From contig NZ_BAZW01000040.1 in NCBI RefSeq assembly GCF_000974365.1, positions 1-37,292 on the forward strand: a DNA stretch of 37,292 nucleotides, given 5' to 3'. The position numbers and the translations under genes are program-made. This document shows positions 16,491 through 26,158 of the stretch, one piece after another (the first letter of the stretch is position 1; every line of letters begins with the position of its first letter). The notes under the pieces were generated by a model. The model ran no database searches and had not been told where the DNA came from. It saw nothing but the letters and a program-made list of their open reading frames with translations. Origin of the DNA: Geofilum rubicundum JCM 15548. GTDB lineage: Bacteria > Bacteroidota > Bacteroidia > Bacteroidales > Marinilabiliaceae.

Positions 16491-19400
16491 TTAAAAAGTA
16501 AGATTGATACCTAAAGTCCATGAGAAACTCTTGGGATAGGATGAATAATCCACACCCGGCGTTAAACCGGAGGGAGCGCTGCCCCGGACAGGTGAGCTGA
16601 CCTCAGGATCATAACCGGTATAATTGGTCCATACCCAAATATTATTCAAGGTACCATAAATGCGCAGGTTTTCACTGCCAATTCGTTGCGAGACGGGTGT
16701 GGGCAATGTATAACCCAGCGTCAGGTTCTGAAATCTTAGAAAGGAACCATCTTCAATGGCCCATGAATGGGGCACTACAGTAGCATTGCCAAATGAATAG
16801 GGCGACCAGTATTCCTTGGCATTCGCGCCCTCATTCATCTCCCGGAGTGTGGCCAAATCGGTCACCAGTTCGCCGGAACTTCTATCCAGATAGGTATAAC
16901 TGTTATCGGCGGCCATAAAGGCCAGGAGGTTAGGATTGCTGGTCCGGTATTGTTGCGATGAGGCGATCTTATTGGCATTGTAGATATCATTGCCATAGAC
17001 GAAGTTAAACATCACAGAGGCGTCGAAGCCCTTAAAGGTGCCATTAAACCCAAAACCACCGGTAAAATCAGGTGTGGCGTTACCTATGATGGTACGATCG
17101 CCTTCATCCACCACACCATAACCTTCTTCTCCTTCGGTCTGCTGATCTTTTAACTTAAGGGTTCCGGGACGAATACCAATTTTTCCGCCCAGCAAACCGG
17201 TTGTGGGAACCCCCTCTTTTAAAACATATTGTCCGGTAGCCTCATCATAATTTTCGAAATCGTCGGTGGTGTAATAACCATCTGTTTCCCAGCCATAAAT
17301 AATACCCAGCGGGCGACCGACTTCCACCCGGTAGTCAGAATAGCCTTTGAGATCGGTACCGGCCCAGCCGGAAGCATACTCCTGAACCAAAATACCATCG
17401 GCCAGATGCTCCACGTTGGATTGGTTGTAGCCAATGTTGAAATTGAAGTTAAAAGAGCGGTCGCGCTTTTCAATGATAAAAGCGTTTAATGAAAGTTCCA
17501 CCCCTTTGTTGGAAGTCTCTCCCACATTTTCAAACGTCTCGGTATATCCCGGGGCCACGATATTGCGTTTAATTAACAAGTCCACCGCTGAATTGTAGTA
17601 GCCTTCCAAGGTGCCCGACAAGCGCTCATTAAAAAACCCAAAATCCAGCCCCACATTTCGGGTGATGGTGGTTTCCCATCTCAGGTTGGGATTGGCCAGT
17701 TGTGAATTGGTCGCTGTGTAATAGTTATTGGGGGTATCACCCACACCATAGGTCTTATTATTACGGATAGAGTACTCCAGTTTGTATAGCGATGAGGCAA
17801 TTCTGTTGTTTCCGGCCTCTCCGTAGCTCAAACGCAACTTCAGGTTGGACAGCCAGTGCCGGCTCCCTGCCATAAAACCTTCTTCTGAGAGGCGCCAGGC
17901 GACCGCCGCTGCGGGGAAAAAGCCCCAGCGATTGCCCGCGGCAAACTTGGACGACCCATCGGCACGGGCCGTTAAAGTCACCAAATACCGGTCGTCAAAA
18001 TTATAACCAAAGCGACCAAAATGAGAGGCCAGATTGTCATTGGTATTGACCTTACTGGTGACTTTCAGGTTGCTGCTGCTCAATCCCATATTGGCAAAAA
18101 TCTTTTCCGGCGCCAAATCGGCACTATAGCCCGTGGCGTACATATAATTATTATCCCCCTGAGAGGTGATGGCTTCCTGACCCAGCATGAGGTCAAAACC
18201 ATGAACATCGTTGATGTCAAAGTTATAGGACAGAATATGCGCGCTGCGCATTTTGGTTTTGTTTTCCTTTTCCCAGTCGACCAGCGGGTTGCCATCCACA
18301 TAGGAAGCATTGGTGGTATATTCTCCCCAATACCGCTTGTCTTCCTCGAAACCGTATTCAAAGCCACCTTCTACACGGTAGGTTAATCCCGGAATAATAT
18401 CCCAGTCAACACTACCCGTAAAATTAAAGGCCCTGTCATTTCTTAAGCGCCAGTACTGGGCGGCTTGTTCCGACAAGGACATATTGCTGCGCAGGTACTG
18501 TTCGTACTCTTCATCGGTCATGCTGCCGGGATTAACAATGACAAACTCATCCAAACCCTTTACAGCGGGTGAGGTGACGGCCTGTGTGGTACGGATTTTA
18601 TGCGTACCGCCGGATGTACCGGAACCATTGATTTGGGTATCGGACACACGCGCATTCAGATTAAAGCGCAGATTGTCGGCCAAATCATGGTTCAGTTTAA
18701 AGTTGAAATTGTATCGCTCATAACTGTTGTTCTCCATCAAACCGCCATCCTTATTATAGGTATTGCTCAAGGAGAAGCGGGTTTTTTCGGTTCCGCCGTT
18801 GATGCTCACGTTGTGCTGCTGAGAAATCACATCGGCTCCAAACATATCGTCCTGCCAATCGATGGGCTTCTGATGCCTATAAAGCGCGATATCATCATAT
18901 ACGCCAAAACGCCTTTCAAATCCTTTAATGCCGTCCTCGCCATCCAAAGCGGCCAATTCGTAGTTACGCATGACGTACTCATAGGGATCCAGAACATCTA
19001 AGCGCTGAGCCAATTGTTTCACCTGCATGTAGCCGTTGTAGGTGACCTGCGTTTTGCCGCCTTTGGCGCTCTTGGTGGTGATAATGACCACGCCATTGGC
19101 ACCCTGAGATCCATAAATGGCCGTAGAGGAGGCATCTTTTAATACGTCGATGGACTGGATATCCCCAGGAGCCACATCGTTGATGCTGGAAACGGGAAAA
19201 CCATCCACAATGTACAAAGGTGAATTATCGCCGGTAACGGAGCCTCCGCCCCTGACCCGGATGATCATTTCCGCATCGGGAGAACCATCGGCGGTTGTAA
19301 TCTGCACACCGGCCATGCGTCCGGTTAAGGCCTGAGCCACACTGGCCACCGGCACCTTAGAAATGGTTTCACCCTGCACCGATGATACGGAACCGGTCAA

Positions 19401-19766
19401 ATCTCTTTTTGTGGTGGTGCCATAACCAATGGCCACAACTTCGTCCAGTCCGATAGAACTTGGCGTTAGAACGGCTGTAATGGACGAGCGTCCTTCTACA
19501 GCAATTTCCTGCTCTTCAAAACCAATGAAGCGAAAAAGCAACACGGCTGTTTGGGCATCCGGCACCTGCAATTGAAAGTTCCCGTCAAAATCACTGACTG
19601 CTCCGGTGGTGGTTCCTTTAATAATAATATTAACCCCGGGCAGTGGTTCACCTTCTGTATCTACTACAGTTCCGGAAACGGAAATTTCCTGGGCAAACGC
19701 ACTGATACTTATCGCCATCAAAAGCGTCAAAAGCACAGTGCGAAGATTTCTTCTCTTGTTTAACAT
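16491..19766 (-). CDS. SusC/RagA-family TonB-dependent oligosaccharide transporter
   Basis: This is a 1091-residue outer-membrane transporter that imports an oligosaccharide with energy from TonB. A signal peptide (ending AFAQ) is followed by a carboxypeptidase-regulatory-like domain (about 28-110, SGTVVDTEGEPLPGVNI), the plug (about 115-235, with LTGRMAGVQIT, LYIVDGFPV and IYGSQGANGVVII) and a C-terminal 22-strand barrel that ends SFSWTLGINLTF, a proper aromatic C-terminus. There is no N-terminal STN domain, so it is not the type that signals to an anti-sigma factor; regulation is more likely through the adjacent hybrid two-component system. It is the first gene of the susC-susD-DUF5123 operon, with a leader of about 80 bases. 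Confidence 0.96.
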   Translation of the reverse strand: MLNKRRNLRTVLLTLLMAISISAFAQEISVSGTVVDTEGEPLPGVNIIIKGTTTGAVSDFDGNFQLQVPDAQTAVLLFRFIGFEEQEIAVEGRSSITAVLTPSSIGLDEVVAIGYGTTTKRDLTGSVSSVQGETISKVPVASVAQALTGRMAGVQITTADGSPDAEMIIRVRGGGSVTGDNSPLYIVDGFPVSSINDVAPGDIQSIDVLKDASSTAIYGSQGANGVVIITTKSAKGGKTQVTYNGYMQVKQLAQRLDVLDPYEYVMRNYELAALDGEDGIKGFERRFGVYDDIALYRHQKPIDWQDDMFGADVISQQHNVSINGGTEKTRFSLSNTYNKDGGLMENNSYERYNFNFKLNHDLADNLRFNLNARVSDTQINGSGTSGGTHKIRTTQAVTSPAVKGLDEFVIVNPGSMTDEEYEQYLRSNMSLSEQAAQYWRLRNDRAFNFTGSVDWDIIPGLTYRVEGGFEYGFEEDKRYWGEYTTNASYVDGNPLVDWEKENKTKMRSAHILSYNFDINDVHGFDLMLGQEAITSQGDNNYMYATGYSADLAPEKIFANMGLSSSNLKVTSKVNTNDNLASHFGRFGYNFDDRYLVTLTARADGSSKFAAGNRWGFFPAAAVAWRLSEEGFMAGSRHWLSNLKLRLSYGEAGNNRIASSLYKLEYSIRNNKTYGVGDTPNNYYTATNSQLANPNLRWETTITRNVGLDFGFFNERLSGTLEGYYNSAVDLLIKRNIVAPGYTETFENVGETSNKGVELSLNAFIIEKRDRSFNFNFNIGYNQSNVEHLADGILVQEYASGWAGTDLKGYSDYRVEVGRPLGIIYGWETDGYYTTDDFENYDEATGQYVLKEGVPTTGLLGGKIGIRPGTLKLKDQQTEGEEGYGVVDEGDRTIIGNATPDFTGGFGFNGTFKGFDASVMFNFVYGNDIYNANKIASSQQYRTSNPNLLAFMAADNSYTYLDRSSGELVTDLATLREMNEGANAKEYWSPYSFGNATVVPHSWAIEDGSFLRFQNLTLGYTLPTPVSQRIGSENLRIYGTLNNIWVWTNYTGYDPEVSSPVRGSAPSGLTPGVDYSSYPKSFSWTLGINLTF

Positions 19767-19846
19767 CCTTTACCTATTTTGAATTAATATTAAATGCTTA
19801 AACCTGGCTGCCAGGCAACAGATTTTTGTTTGTTAATTTTACCATA

Positions 19847-19854
19847 CAAACCTA
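19847..19854 (-). promoter_or_regulatory. Possible -7 element of the susC operon
   Basis: CAAACCTA reads TAGGTTTG on the minus strand, an exact TAnnTTTG match about 80 bases before susC. The nearest TTTG upstream is 24 bases away, longer than usual, and lies in a short inverted repeat (TTTGC at 19869-19873 with GCAAA at 19878-19882). A weak -33 would fit a promoter that needs an activator. The rest of 19767-20030 holds no gene that I can see. Confidence 0.4.
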
Positions 19855-20030
19855 CCGTTATGTTAATTTTTGCTTGTGCAAATATTGGTTTTACTGGGGG
19901 ATTATTTAGACTTGTGGCACTGACCAATAAATCGACAAGCCACACAAAACCACTGACTACAGGTATATTACCAAAAAAAGGGCAAAACTCTAGAGCCTTA
20001 CACCCGCTTTCCCCTTCCCTTTTAGCGCAT

Positions 20031-20059
20031 AAAAAAACCGACCCCTTTAAGGGGGCCGG
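20031..20059 (-). terminator. Intrinsic terminator of the hybrid two-component gene
   Basis: CCGACCCC (20038-20045) pairs with GGGGCCGG (20052-20059) with one mismatch around a six-base loop, and the A-run at 20031-20037 gives a seven-U tail on the minus strand. It lies 41 bases after the stop codon of the regulator and separates it from susC transcription. Confidence 0.8.
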
Positions 20060-20100
20060 GATACATCATTTACTCACAAAAAAACCGAAGCGACGAAGGA

Positions 20101-23100
20101 TCAATTGAGCACTTTGGCCTGCTTGTGCTTATATTCAGAAGGGGTCACGCCAAAACGCTGCTTAAAACATTTGCTGAAATACCTTGGGTCGTTCAGCCCA
20201 ACCATATAAGCTATTTGCGTCATGTTATACTGGCTGGACTCTATCAGTTGTACGGCCCTTTGCAAGCGCATTTCTCTAATGTATTCAATGGGGGCCAATC
20301 CGGTAAGAGCCTTCAGTTTTTTAAAGAAAACCGACCGACTCAAAGCCATTTCATTCACGAGGTCATCCACTACGAGAGAACTGTTTTCGATGTTTTGCTC
20401 CATCAACCGTTTCAAATCACTTAGAAACTTCTCATCAATGGACGTTACCTCAGGCAAGGATGGTTTTATTTCAAAACTCACCGTTTCCTGCTTTCCCTGA
20501 TAATGCAATTGCAAATTTTTGCGCAACTCCAGCAGGTTAATGATGCGGGATTGCAGGTAGGAGGGACTAAAAGGTTTGGGAATATAGTCATCTGCTCCTT
20601 TACCAATACCTTCCAGTTGACTTTCCTTATCGGCTTTGGCTGTTAGCATGATGAAAGGGATGTGAGACGTTTCAATGTCAGCTCTGATATCATTCAAAAG
20701 ATCCATGCCGCTTTTTACCGGCATCATCAGGTCGCTGACAATTAAATCGGGCAGATGTTTTTTGGCCAACTCAAAACCATGGGCGCCATTGGCCGCTTCA
20801 AGCACCCCATAATCTTTCTCAAGAATGCTTTTAATAAATCGCCGTACCTCAGAATTATCTTCTACCAACAACAATACCGGTAGCTGATTGTCCGCCGCAT
20901 CCGCCTCAACGTGCTCGCTTTCATTCATCACCTCCCATTCTTCGGTATCAACAACCGGAAGGGTTTCATCTTCCAGAATTCGCACTTCATCATCAAAATG
21001 GGCCAGTCCTTTTTTAAACTTTAAAACAAAAACAGTCCCTCTGTCCCCAAGGCTTTCAACAGTGATGTCTCCATTGTGCAGACCAACCATCTCTTTAACA
21101 ATCGACAAACCTATTCCTGTACTGGGCCCTTTCGATACGCCCTTTCCAATGGAGTTTTCAAAGCGCTGAAACAAGTGCCCCTTTTTGGCTTCATTGATAC
21201 CAACGCCATCATCCATTACTTTTATCACCAGGCTATCCGGCGTTTCATCCAGGATAACTTTAACAAATGCGCCCCCTTCAATAAACTTAAAGGCATTGGA
21301 TAATAAATTAAAGACCACCTTTTCCAGTTTATCGACATCCGCCCAGATATACCCTTCTTCAGAATGGTCTTCCAAGGTTAAATCGACATTTTGTTCCAAC
21401 GCAATCAACCTGAAATTATCCATTACCCGGGTCACAAATCCTGGCACATGCACTTGCTCAACCGTCATTTTCAATTTGCGGTGATTGATTTTCACAAAAT
21501 CCAGCAATTGATTGATTAAACGAAGCATACGGGAGCTATTGCGCTCAACAACTTCCAAGGCTTCCCGGTTATTTTTTGAGAGGGAAGAATCGTTCAGCAC
21601 TTGTTCCAACGGAGCCAAAATCAGGGTTAAAGGGGTTCTCAGTTCGTGGGATATATTGGTAAAAAACTCCAGCTTCATATCCAACACCTGATGGTCCACT
21701 ACAATTTGGTGCCGCAAGCGATAAATTACGAACAGGATATAGATGGCCAACCATCCTATAAAAAAGAACAATACGAAATACAAAACATAGGCCCAGGTGG
21801 TCACCCAAAAAGAGGGGGAGATATGGATGGGGACCGACTTCTCATTATCCATCCAAACCCCGTCACTATTGGTTGACCTCACTTTCAGCACATAATTACC
21901 GGCCGGCAAATTGGCAAAATTCAGCATACGCTGACGATCCAAAAACACCCAGTCACTGTCGAACCCCTCCAGCTTGGCCGCATAGCTGACCGACTCCGGG
22001 TTCTTCATGTCCATAGCGGCGAAACCAATTGAAAAAATATTTTGATGGTGCTTCAGTTGAATGGGGTCGGCTGCATCGATGTGCCTTTTCAAAACCCCGT
22101 CACTGGAAGGACGCTGACGCTTATTCAGCAGCCTGAACTCTGTAAAAACAATGGGCGGAACATAAGCGCTTTTTGATATCGAGTCGGGATGAAAACGCAT
22201 GACGCCCTTATTCGTCCCGAAACGAATGGATCCGTCCATGGAAACCAGGCCCGCTCCTTCAGAAAAGCTTAGTGTTTGCGAAAAATCGGTTTTATTAAAA
22301 TTCCTAAAGCGCTTTTGATCGGGATCAAAACGGCTTACGCCATTTTCTGACAGCATCCATATAAAACCTTCCGTATCCTCCAGGACGGAAAGTAAGGCAT
22401 CTGCTTGTAATCCATCCTCTGAGGTATAGCTTTTAAAGCGATATTCTAAAGCATCCGTTGAAGAAATCAATTTATTCAGGCCACCCCCAAAGGTGGCGAC
22501 ATAAACATCTTTATTTATGGTCTCTAAAATACCATGAACGTCATTGTTGCTCAAGCAGAAAGCGTCGGAAGGTCTGTAGGTATAGTTAAAAAACTGAATT
22601 TCTTCCGGTTGATCAAAATCCGAATCAAAAACCACCAGGCCATGCGTGGTCCCCACCCACATCCTGCCAGAGGAACAGGATGTGATATACCGGACCCTGT
22701 AGCAATTCCCAATGGGGTATCTGGTTAAGTGATTGAAATGATTGATAAACTGAATGTGCCCCTCGGCAGTTTTTTGAAGCAGATTGATACCACCACCATA
22801 GGTTGCAATCCAGATTTGCCCTTTGACATCCTCATGCATATGATACACATCGTTGTGACTTAAGCTATAAATATCGTCGGGGTCGTGTTTAAAAAATTTT
22901 AAGTGAAGATGAAAATCTCCGGCATCCCTTACCGGAGTGGCCATAATCAAACCCTCTCCCTTTGTGGCGATCCAGATGGTGCCCGCCTTATCTTCCATCA
23001 CGGCATACACATTGGCCGGGGAAAAACGGGCATCCGCGTGTAAGCGGCCATCCCTTCCCAGAAAACCCAAAAACTGCTCATCTCTGCCGTAAATGCCGAG

Positions 23101-24516
23101 TCTTCCACCCTTTGTGGACACCCACAACAAGCCCCCGGAATCCTGAAACAAGGCCCGAATATCGTTGTCATTAATGAGCCGGGGATCTGGATAAATCTTT
23201 TTCACCCCAAAATAGGCTTTCGGGAAAACAAATCTTTCCAGGCCCTTGGCCCGGGTTCCCATCCACAAATTTCCTTGTTGATCAGAAAACATGGAGTGCA
23301 AGCGATCGGTAAACTTTTGGCCGGACGCTTCTTTGGTAAAAAACCGGGACAACTCATCGCTTTCATCATCGTAATAAAAAACACCGCCCCCCAGGGGATG
23401 TATCCACAAAAGTCCCTGCTTATCTTCATGCATCATAAACTCGGGTTCACCGGACCCATCGTTATTGATACTTCCAATGAGGTATTCTTTGATGCGGGAG
23501 GTTTCTTTTTGGTATTGAACCAACAGGCTTTTGGTCCATTGAATCCACACATCTCCGTTGTTGGCCTGATAAGTTTGCGGCAAAAATTCTGAGCTGCTCT
23601 GGCCGGAAGTGTCAAACCTGAAATGCTCAAATGCTTCATGATCCACATCATAAACCAAAACGCCCTTATCTCTGGTTGTCAACAAATAGGAATGGGGAGA
23701 CAGTTGATGAATGGCACAAATATCAGCATCCACCGGGGCCTGAAGATGAATAAATCGTTTTCCCTTTTTAATATACCGCCAAACACGGCCCTTGACTGAA
23801 CCAAACCAGATTTCTTCGGCATTGTCTGTTCCACAAAAAAAGGACGATTGCTTCCGCTCTTCCGGATTATGGCCATAAAAAAAACTCAGGGCCTCCGGCG
23901 ATTCTTTTTCAATCACTGCCAGACCATTATCCGTCAGAAGCCATTCATTGTTGTCCGAATCCAGGATCACATCAAACACCCGGTTGCTTTTAAGCCGTCC
24001 GGAACTCAAGGAAAAATAACCGTAATCCAGGCGACTGGAAGCAGTATCGGTAGAAACCCGAACGGCCCCGTCCTTTTCCGTTAGGAGCCAGGTAACTCCT
24101 GTGGGAAATGTTTTGACATCCGACATATGGATATTTCCATGGGTTCTTTCGGGCACATTTTGAAACACCTCCAGCTCCGGATCAAAGCGTACCACATTTT
24201 TACCATAGGCATACAGCCACAAATAGCCGTACTTGTCCTCAATAATCTTGTCAATCCGGCTACTGGTCAAGAAAACATCATCGCCGGGACGTACTTTGTA
24301 CGACTTAAAAGTGTAGCCGTCAAAACGGCTAAGGCCATTCCAGGTAGAAAACCACATGTAGCCCTTGTGATCCTGCAAAATATCCATGACGGTATTTTGC
24401 GACAAGCCGTCCTCGGTCGTAAAATGACGCCAAATATAGCCCTTCTCAGAATCAGCGAAAACGTCCTGCAAAGTCATCCATCCAAGTAATAACACCACCA
24501 AAGCTATTTTCTTCAT
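20101..24516 (-). CDS. Hybrid two-component system regulator (HTCS) of the pectin locus
   Basis: This 1471-residue one-protein sensor and regulator spans the inner membrane. Its order is signal peptide (1-22); two seven-bladed periplasmic propellers made of Reg_prop repeats such as DHKGYMWFSTWNGLSRFDG (to about 800); a Y_Y_Y domain (about 820-895); one membrane helix (about 905-935); a histidine kinase dimerisation domain with phospho-accepting His in NISHELRTPL (about 961); an ATPase domain with DDGVGI and GTGIGLSIV (about 1070-1185); a receiver domain with LLVEDN and the Asp of DLIVSDLMMP (about 1210-1325); and an AraC-type DNA-binding domain at the C-terminus (about 1365-1465). Such proteins sense oligosaccharides in the periplasm and activate their PUL. 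It is divergent from the GH105-GH43-GH28 operon and followed by its own terminator. Confidence 0.96.
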   Translation of the reverse strand: MKKIALVVLLLGWMTLQDVFADSEKGYIWRHFTTEDGLSQNTVMDILQDHKGYMWFSTWNGLSRFDGYTFKSYKVRPGDDVFLTSSRIDKIIEDKYGYLWLYAYGKNVVRFDPELEVFQNVPERTHGNIHMSDVKTFPTGVTWLLTEKDGAVRVSTDTASSRLDYGYFSLSSGRLKSNRVFDVILDSDNNEWLLTDNGLAVIEKESPEALSFFYGHNPEERKQSSFFCGTDNAEEIWFGSVKGRVWRYIKKGKRFIHLQAPVDADICAIHQLSPHSYLLTTRDKGVLVYDVDHEAFEHFRFDTSGQSSSEFLPQTYQANNGDVWIQWTKSLLVQYQKETSRIKEYLIGSINNDGSGEPEFMMHEDKQGLLWIHPLGGGVFYYDDESDELSRFFTKEASGQKFTDRLHSMFSDQQGNLWMGTRAKGLERFVFPKAYFGVKKIYPDPRLINDNDIRALFQDSGGLLWVSTKGGRLGIYGRDEQFLGFLGRDGRLHADARFSPANVYAVMEDKAGTIWIATKGEGLIMATPVRDAGDFHLHLKFFKHDPDDIYSLSHNDVYHMHEDVKGQIWIATYGGGINLLQKTAEGHIQFINHFNHLTRYPIGNCYRVRYITSCSSGRMWVGTTHGLVVFDSDFDQPEEIQFFNYTYRPSDAFCLSNNDVHGILETINKDVYVATFGGGLNKLISSTDALEYRFKSYTSEDGLQADALLSVLEDTEGFIWMLSENGVSRFDPDQKRFRNFNKTDFSQTLSFSEGAGLVSMDGSIRFGTNKGVMRFHPDSISKSAYVPPIVFTEFRLLNKRQRPSSDGVLKRHIDAADPIQLKHHQNIFSIGFAAMDMKNPESVSYAAKLEGFDSDWVFLDRQRMLNFANLPAGNYVLKVRSTNSDGVWMDNEKSVPIHISPSFWVTTWAYVLYFVLFFFIGWLAIYILFVIYRLRHQIVVDHQVLDMKLEFFTNISHELRTPLTLILAPLEQVLNDSSLSKNNREALEVVERNSSRMLRLINQLLDFVKINHRKLKMTVEQVHVPGFVTRVMDNFRLIALEQNVDLTLEDHSEEGYIWADVDKLEKVVFNLLSNAFKFIEGGAFVKVILDETPDSLVIKVMDDGVGINEAKKGHLFQRFENSIGKGVSKGPSTGIGLSIVKEMVGLHNGDITVESLGDRGTVFVLKFKKGLAHFDDEVRILEDETLPVVDTEEWEVMNESEHVEADAADNQLPVLLLVEDNSEVRRFIKSILEKDYGVLEAANGAHGFELAKKHLPDLIVSDLMMPVKSGMDLLNDIRADIETSHIPFIMLTAKADKESQLEGIGKGADDYIPKPFSPSYLQSRIINLLELRKNLQLHYQGKQETVSFEIKPSLPEVTSIDEKFLSDLKRLMEQNIENSSLVVDDLVNEMALSRSVFFKKLKALTGLAPIEYIREMRLQRAVQLIESSQYNMTQIAYMVGLNDPRYFSKCFKQRFGVTPSEYKHKQAKVLN

Positions 24517-24632
24517 CCCGTCTGTTTCATTTTATGGTATTATTAAAAAACGCAAATATTTGATAAAAATAAATCTTTTATCCTTAAGACCTTGCAAGGA
24601 CTCAATTATTGCACAATAAAAATCAATTATTA

Positions 24633-24645
24633 CCCCCGGTGGGGG
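24633..24645. promoter_or_regulatory. Short G/C inverted repeat between the HTCS and GH105 genes
   Basis: CCCCC and GGGGG arms flank GGT in an AT-rich intergenic region. It is a possible protein-binding or hairpin site; nothing else ties it to a function. Confidence 0.25.
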
Positions 24646-24715
24646 CAGCCAGGGCCCCATAAATATCAGGCTGAAAAACACATCCCTCTCCCCGGCCGCA
24701 CCCTTATTTTAAAAC

Positions 24716-24756
24716 CTTTTAATCGGGGATTATTTAAAAAAAACGGCGATTAAAAG
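24716..24756. promoter_or_regulatory. Candidate HTCS operator: spaced 10-bp inverted repeat
   Basis: CTTTTAATCG (24716-24725) is repeated exactly in inverted form as CGATTAAAAG (24747-24756); the arm centres are 31 bp apart, close to three helical turns, so a dimer of an AraC-type domain could bind both on one DNA face. It lies about 110 bases before the GH105 start in a region with no exact TAnnTTTG promoter, as expected for an activated promoter. The 352-base intergenic region 24517-24868 otherwise holds no gene. Confidence 0.45.
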
Positions 24757-24868
24757 AAAAAAACAGATGCAAAATGGACAAATTGCGGAAAATCGGATAA
24801 TATGTCCACATACGAATTAAAAAAAAACGGGACTTTAGCGACATACAAAAAAGTTAATACCCTTGATC

Positions 24869-26067
24869 ATGAAAGAACTATTTTTAATCGCGACCTTACT
24901 GCTAACCACATTGGCGCCATCCTGCACAAAACCGGACAGCAATCAGGGATTAGACTGGGCCGAAAAGATGGCCCAATCGGACATCCAAAGAAACCCTGAA
25001 GCTTGGATGATTGACTTTAGAGAAACGCCCAAGTGGGAATATACGCACGGCCTGATGATGACGGCGCATATGGCCCTCTATCATGAAACCGGGGACGAGC
25101 AATACCTGGATTATGTCAAGGGCTTTGCAGATAAATTTATCGCTGAAGAGGGCCAAATCCTTACCTACAAGCCCACTGATTTTAATATTGACCGCATCAA
25201 TCCAGGTAAATTCATGATTGAATTGTACCAGCTGACCGGGGATACCGGACTTCGGGCGGGTATTGAATCTCTGCGCACCCAGATGCGTCATCACCCCAGG
25301 ACTTCGGAAGGTGGCTTCTGGCACAAAAAGGTCTATCCGCACCAGATGTGGTTGGACGGGCTTTACATGGGAGCGCCCTTTCTGGCACAATATGCCCGGG
25401 TATTTAATGAACCGGAGCTGTTTGCCGATGTCGCCCTTCAATATACCCTGGTGGACAAAAACATGTTCGATCCGGAAACAGGTCTTTACTATCACGGATG
25501 GGATGAAAGCCGACAACAGCAATGGTCTGATCCCGAAACCGGGCACTCACCTGGCTTTTGGGGAAGAAGTCTGGGCTGGTATGCCATGGGGCTGGTAGAT
25601 GCGACCTCCTGGTTTCCGGAAAACCACCCGGACCGTCAAAAGCTCATTGATCTCATCCAAAAACTGGCCAGCCACATCATTAACTATCAAACAGCAGAAA
25701 CAGGCCTCTGGTGGCAGGTACCCCATCAGCCCGGGCGGGAAGGCAACTATGAGGAGGCCACAGCCTCCGTTATGTTGACCTACTTTTTGCTTAAGGGTGT
25801 GCGTCTGGGCTTTCTGAGTGATGATTATCTGCAACAGGGCATAAAGGGCTATGAGGCATTCTTGAACATCTTATTCGCGAAGATGCAGACGGCCAGATAA
25901 ACATTGAGTCCTGCTGTGCCGTAGCCGGACTCGGAGGCAACCCCTACCGCGACGGCACCTATGAATATTACATTTCTGAACCCATCAGAGACAATGACCC
26001 AAAGGCTGTAGGCCCATTCATTCTGGCCTCCCTCGAAATGAGCTATCTGAATACAATGGATCGCTAA
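24869..26067 (+). CDS. GH105 unsaturated galacturonyl/rhamnogalacturonyl hydrolase lipoprotein, frameshifted
   Basis: This (alpha/alpha)6 enzyme removes the 4,5-unsaturated uronic acid left at the non-reducing end by pectin or rhamnogalacturonan lyases. A lipobox (LAPSC, Cys19) indicates a lipoprotein. The family signature HQMWLDGLYMGAPF contains the probable catalytic Asp163, and FWGRSLGWYAMGLVD is typical. The first frame stops at 25900 after 343 residues. The missing family C-terminus (CCAVAGLGGNPYRDGTYEYY, then NDPKAVGPFILASLEM) is encoded in another frame up to a stop at 26065-26067. Restoring one base near 25865-25866, where TTGAACAT would become TTGAAACAT, joins the frames into about 399 residues. 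It is the first gene of a plus-strand operon with GH43 and GH28. The apparent TTG start at 24863 was rejected in favour of ATG. Confidence 0.88.
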
Positions 26068-26158
26068 ATTGATAGAACTATTATTAATAGAGAAAGCATC
26101 CAATAACCTAAGAAGAATTTCATAAACCATACAGAAAAAAAATCAAAATAAGAAGCAT

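Noticed and set aside
19803-19815. CCTGG-CTG-CCAGG hairpin in the susC leader as a terminator or riboswitch
   Set aside because: The stem is only 5 bp and no U-run follows; no larger conserved RNA fold is visible.
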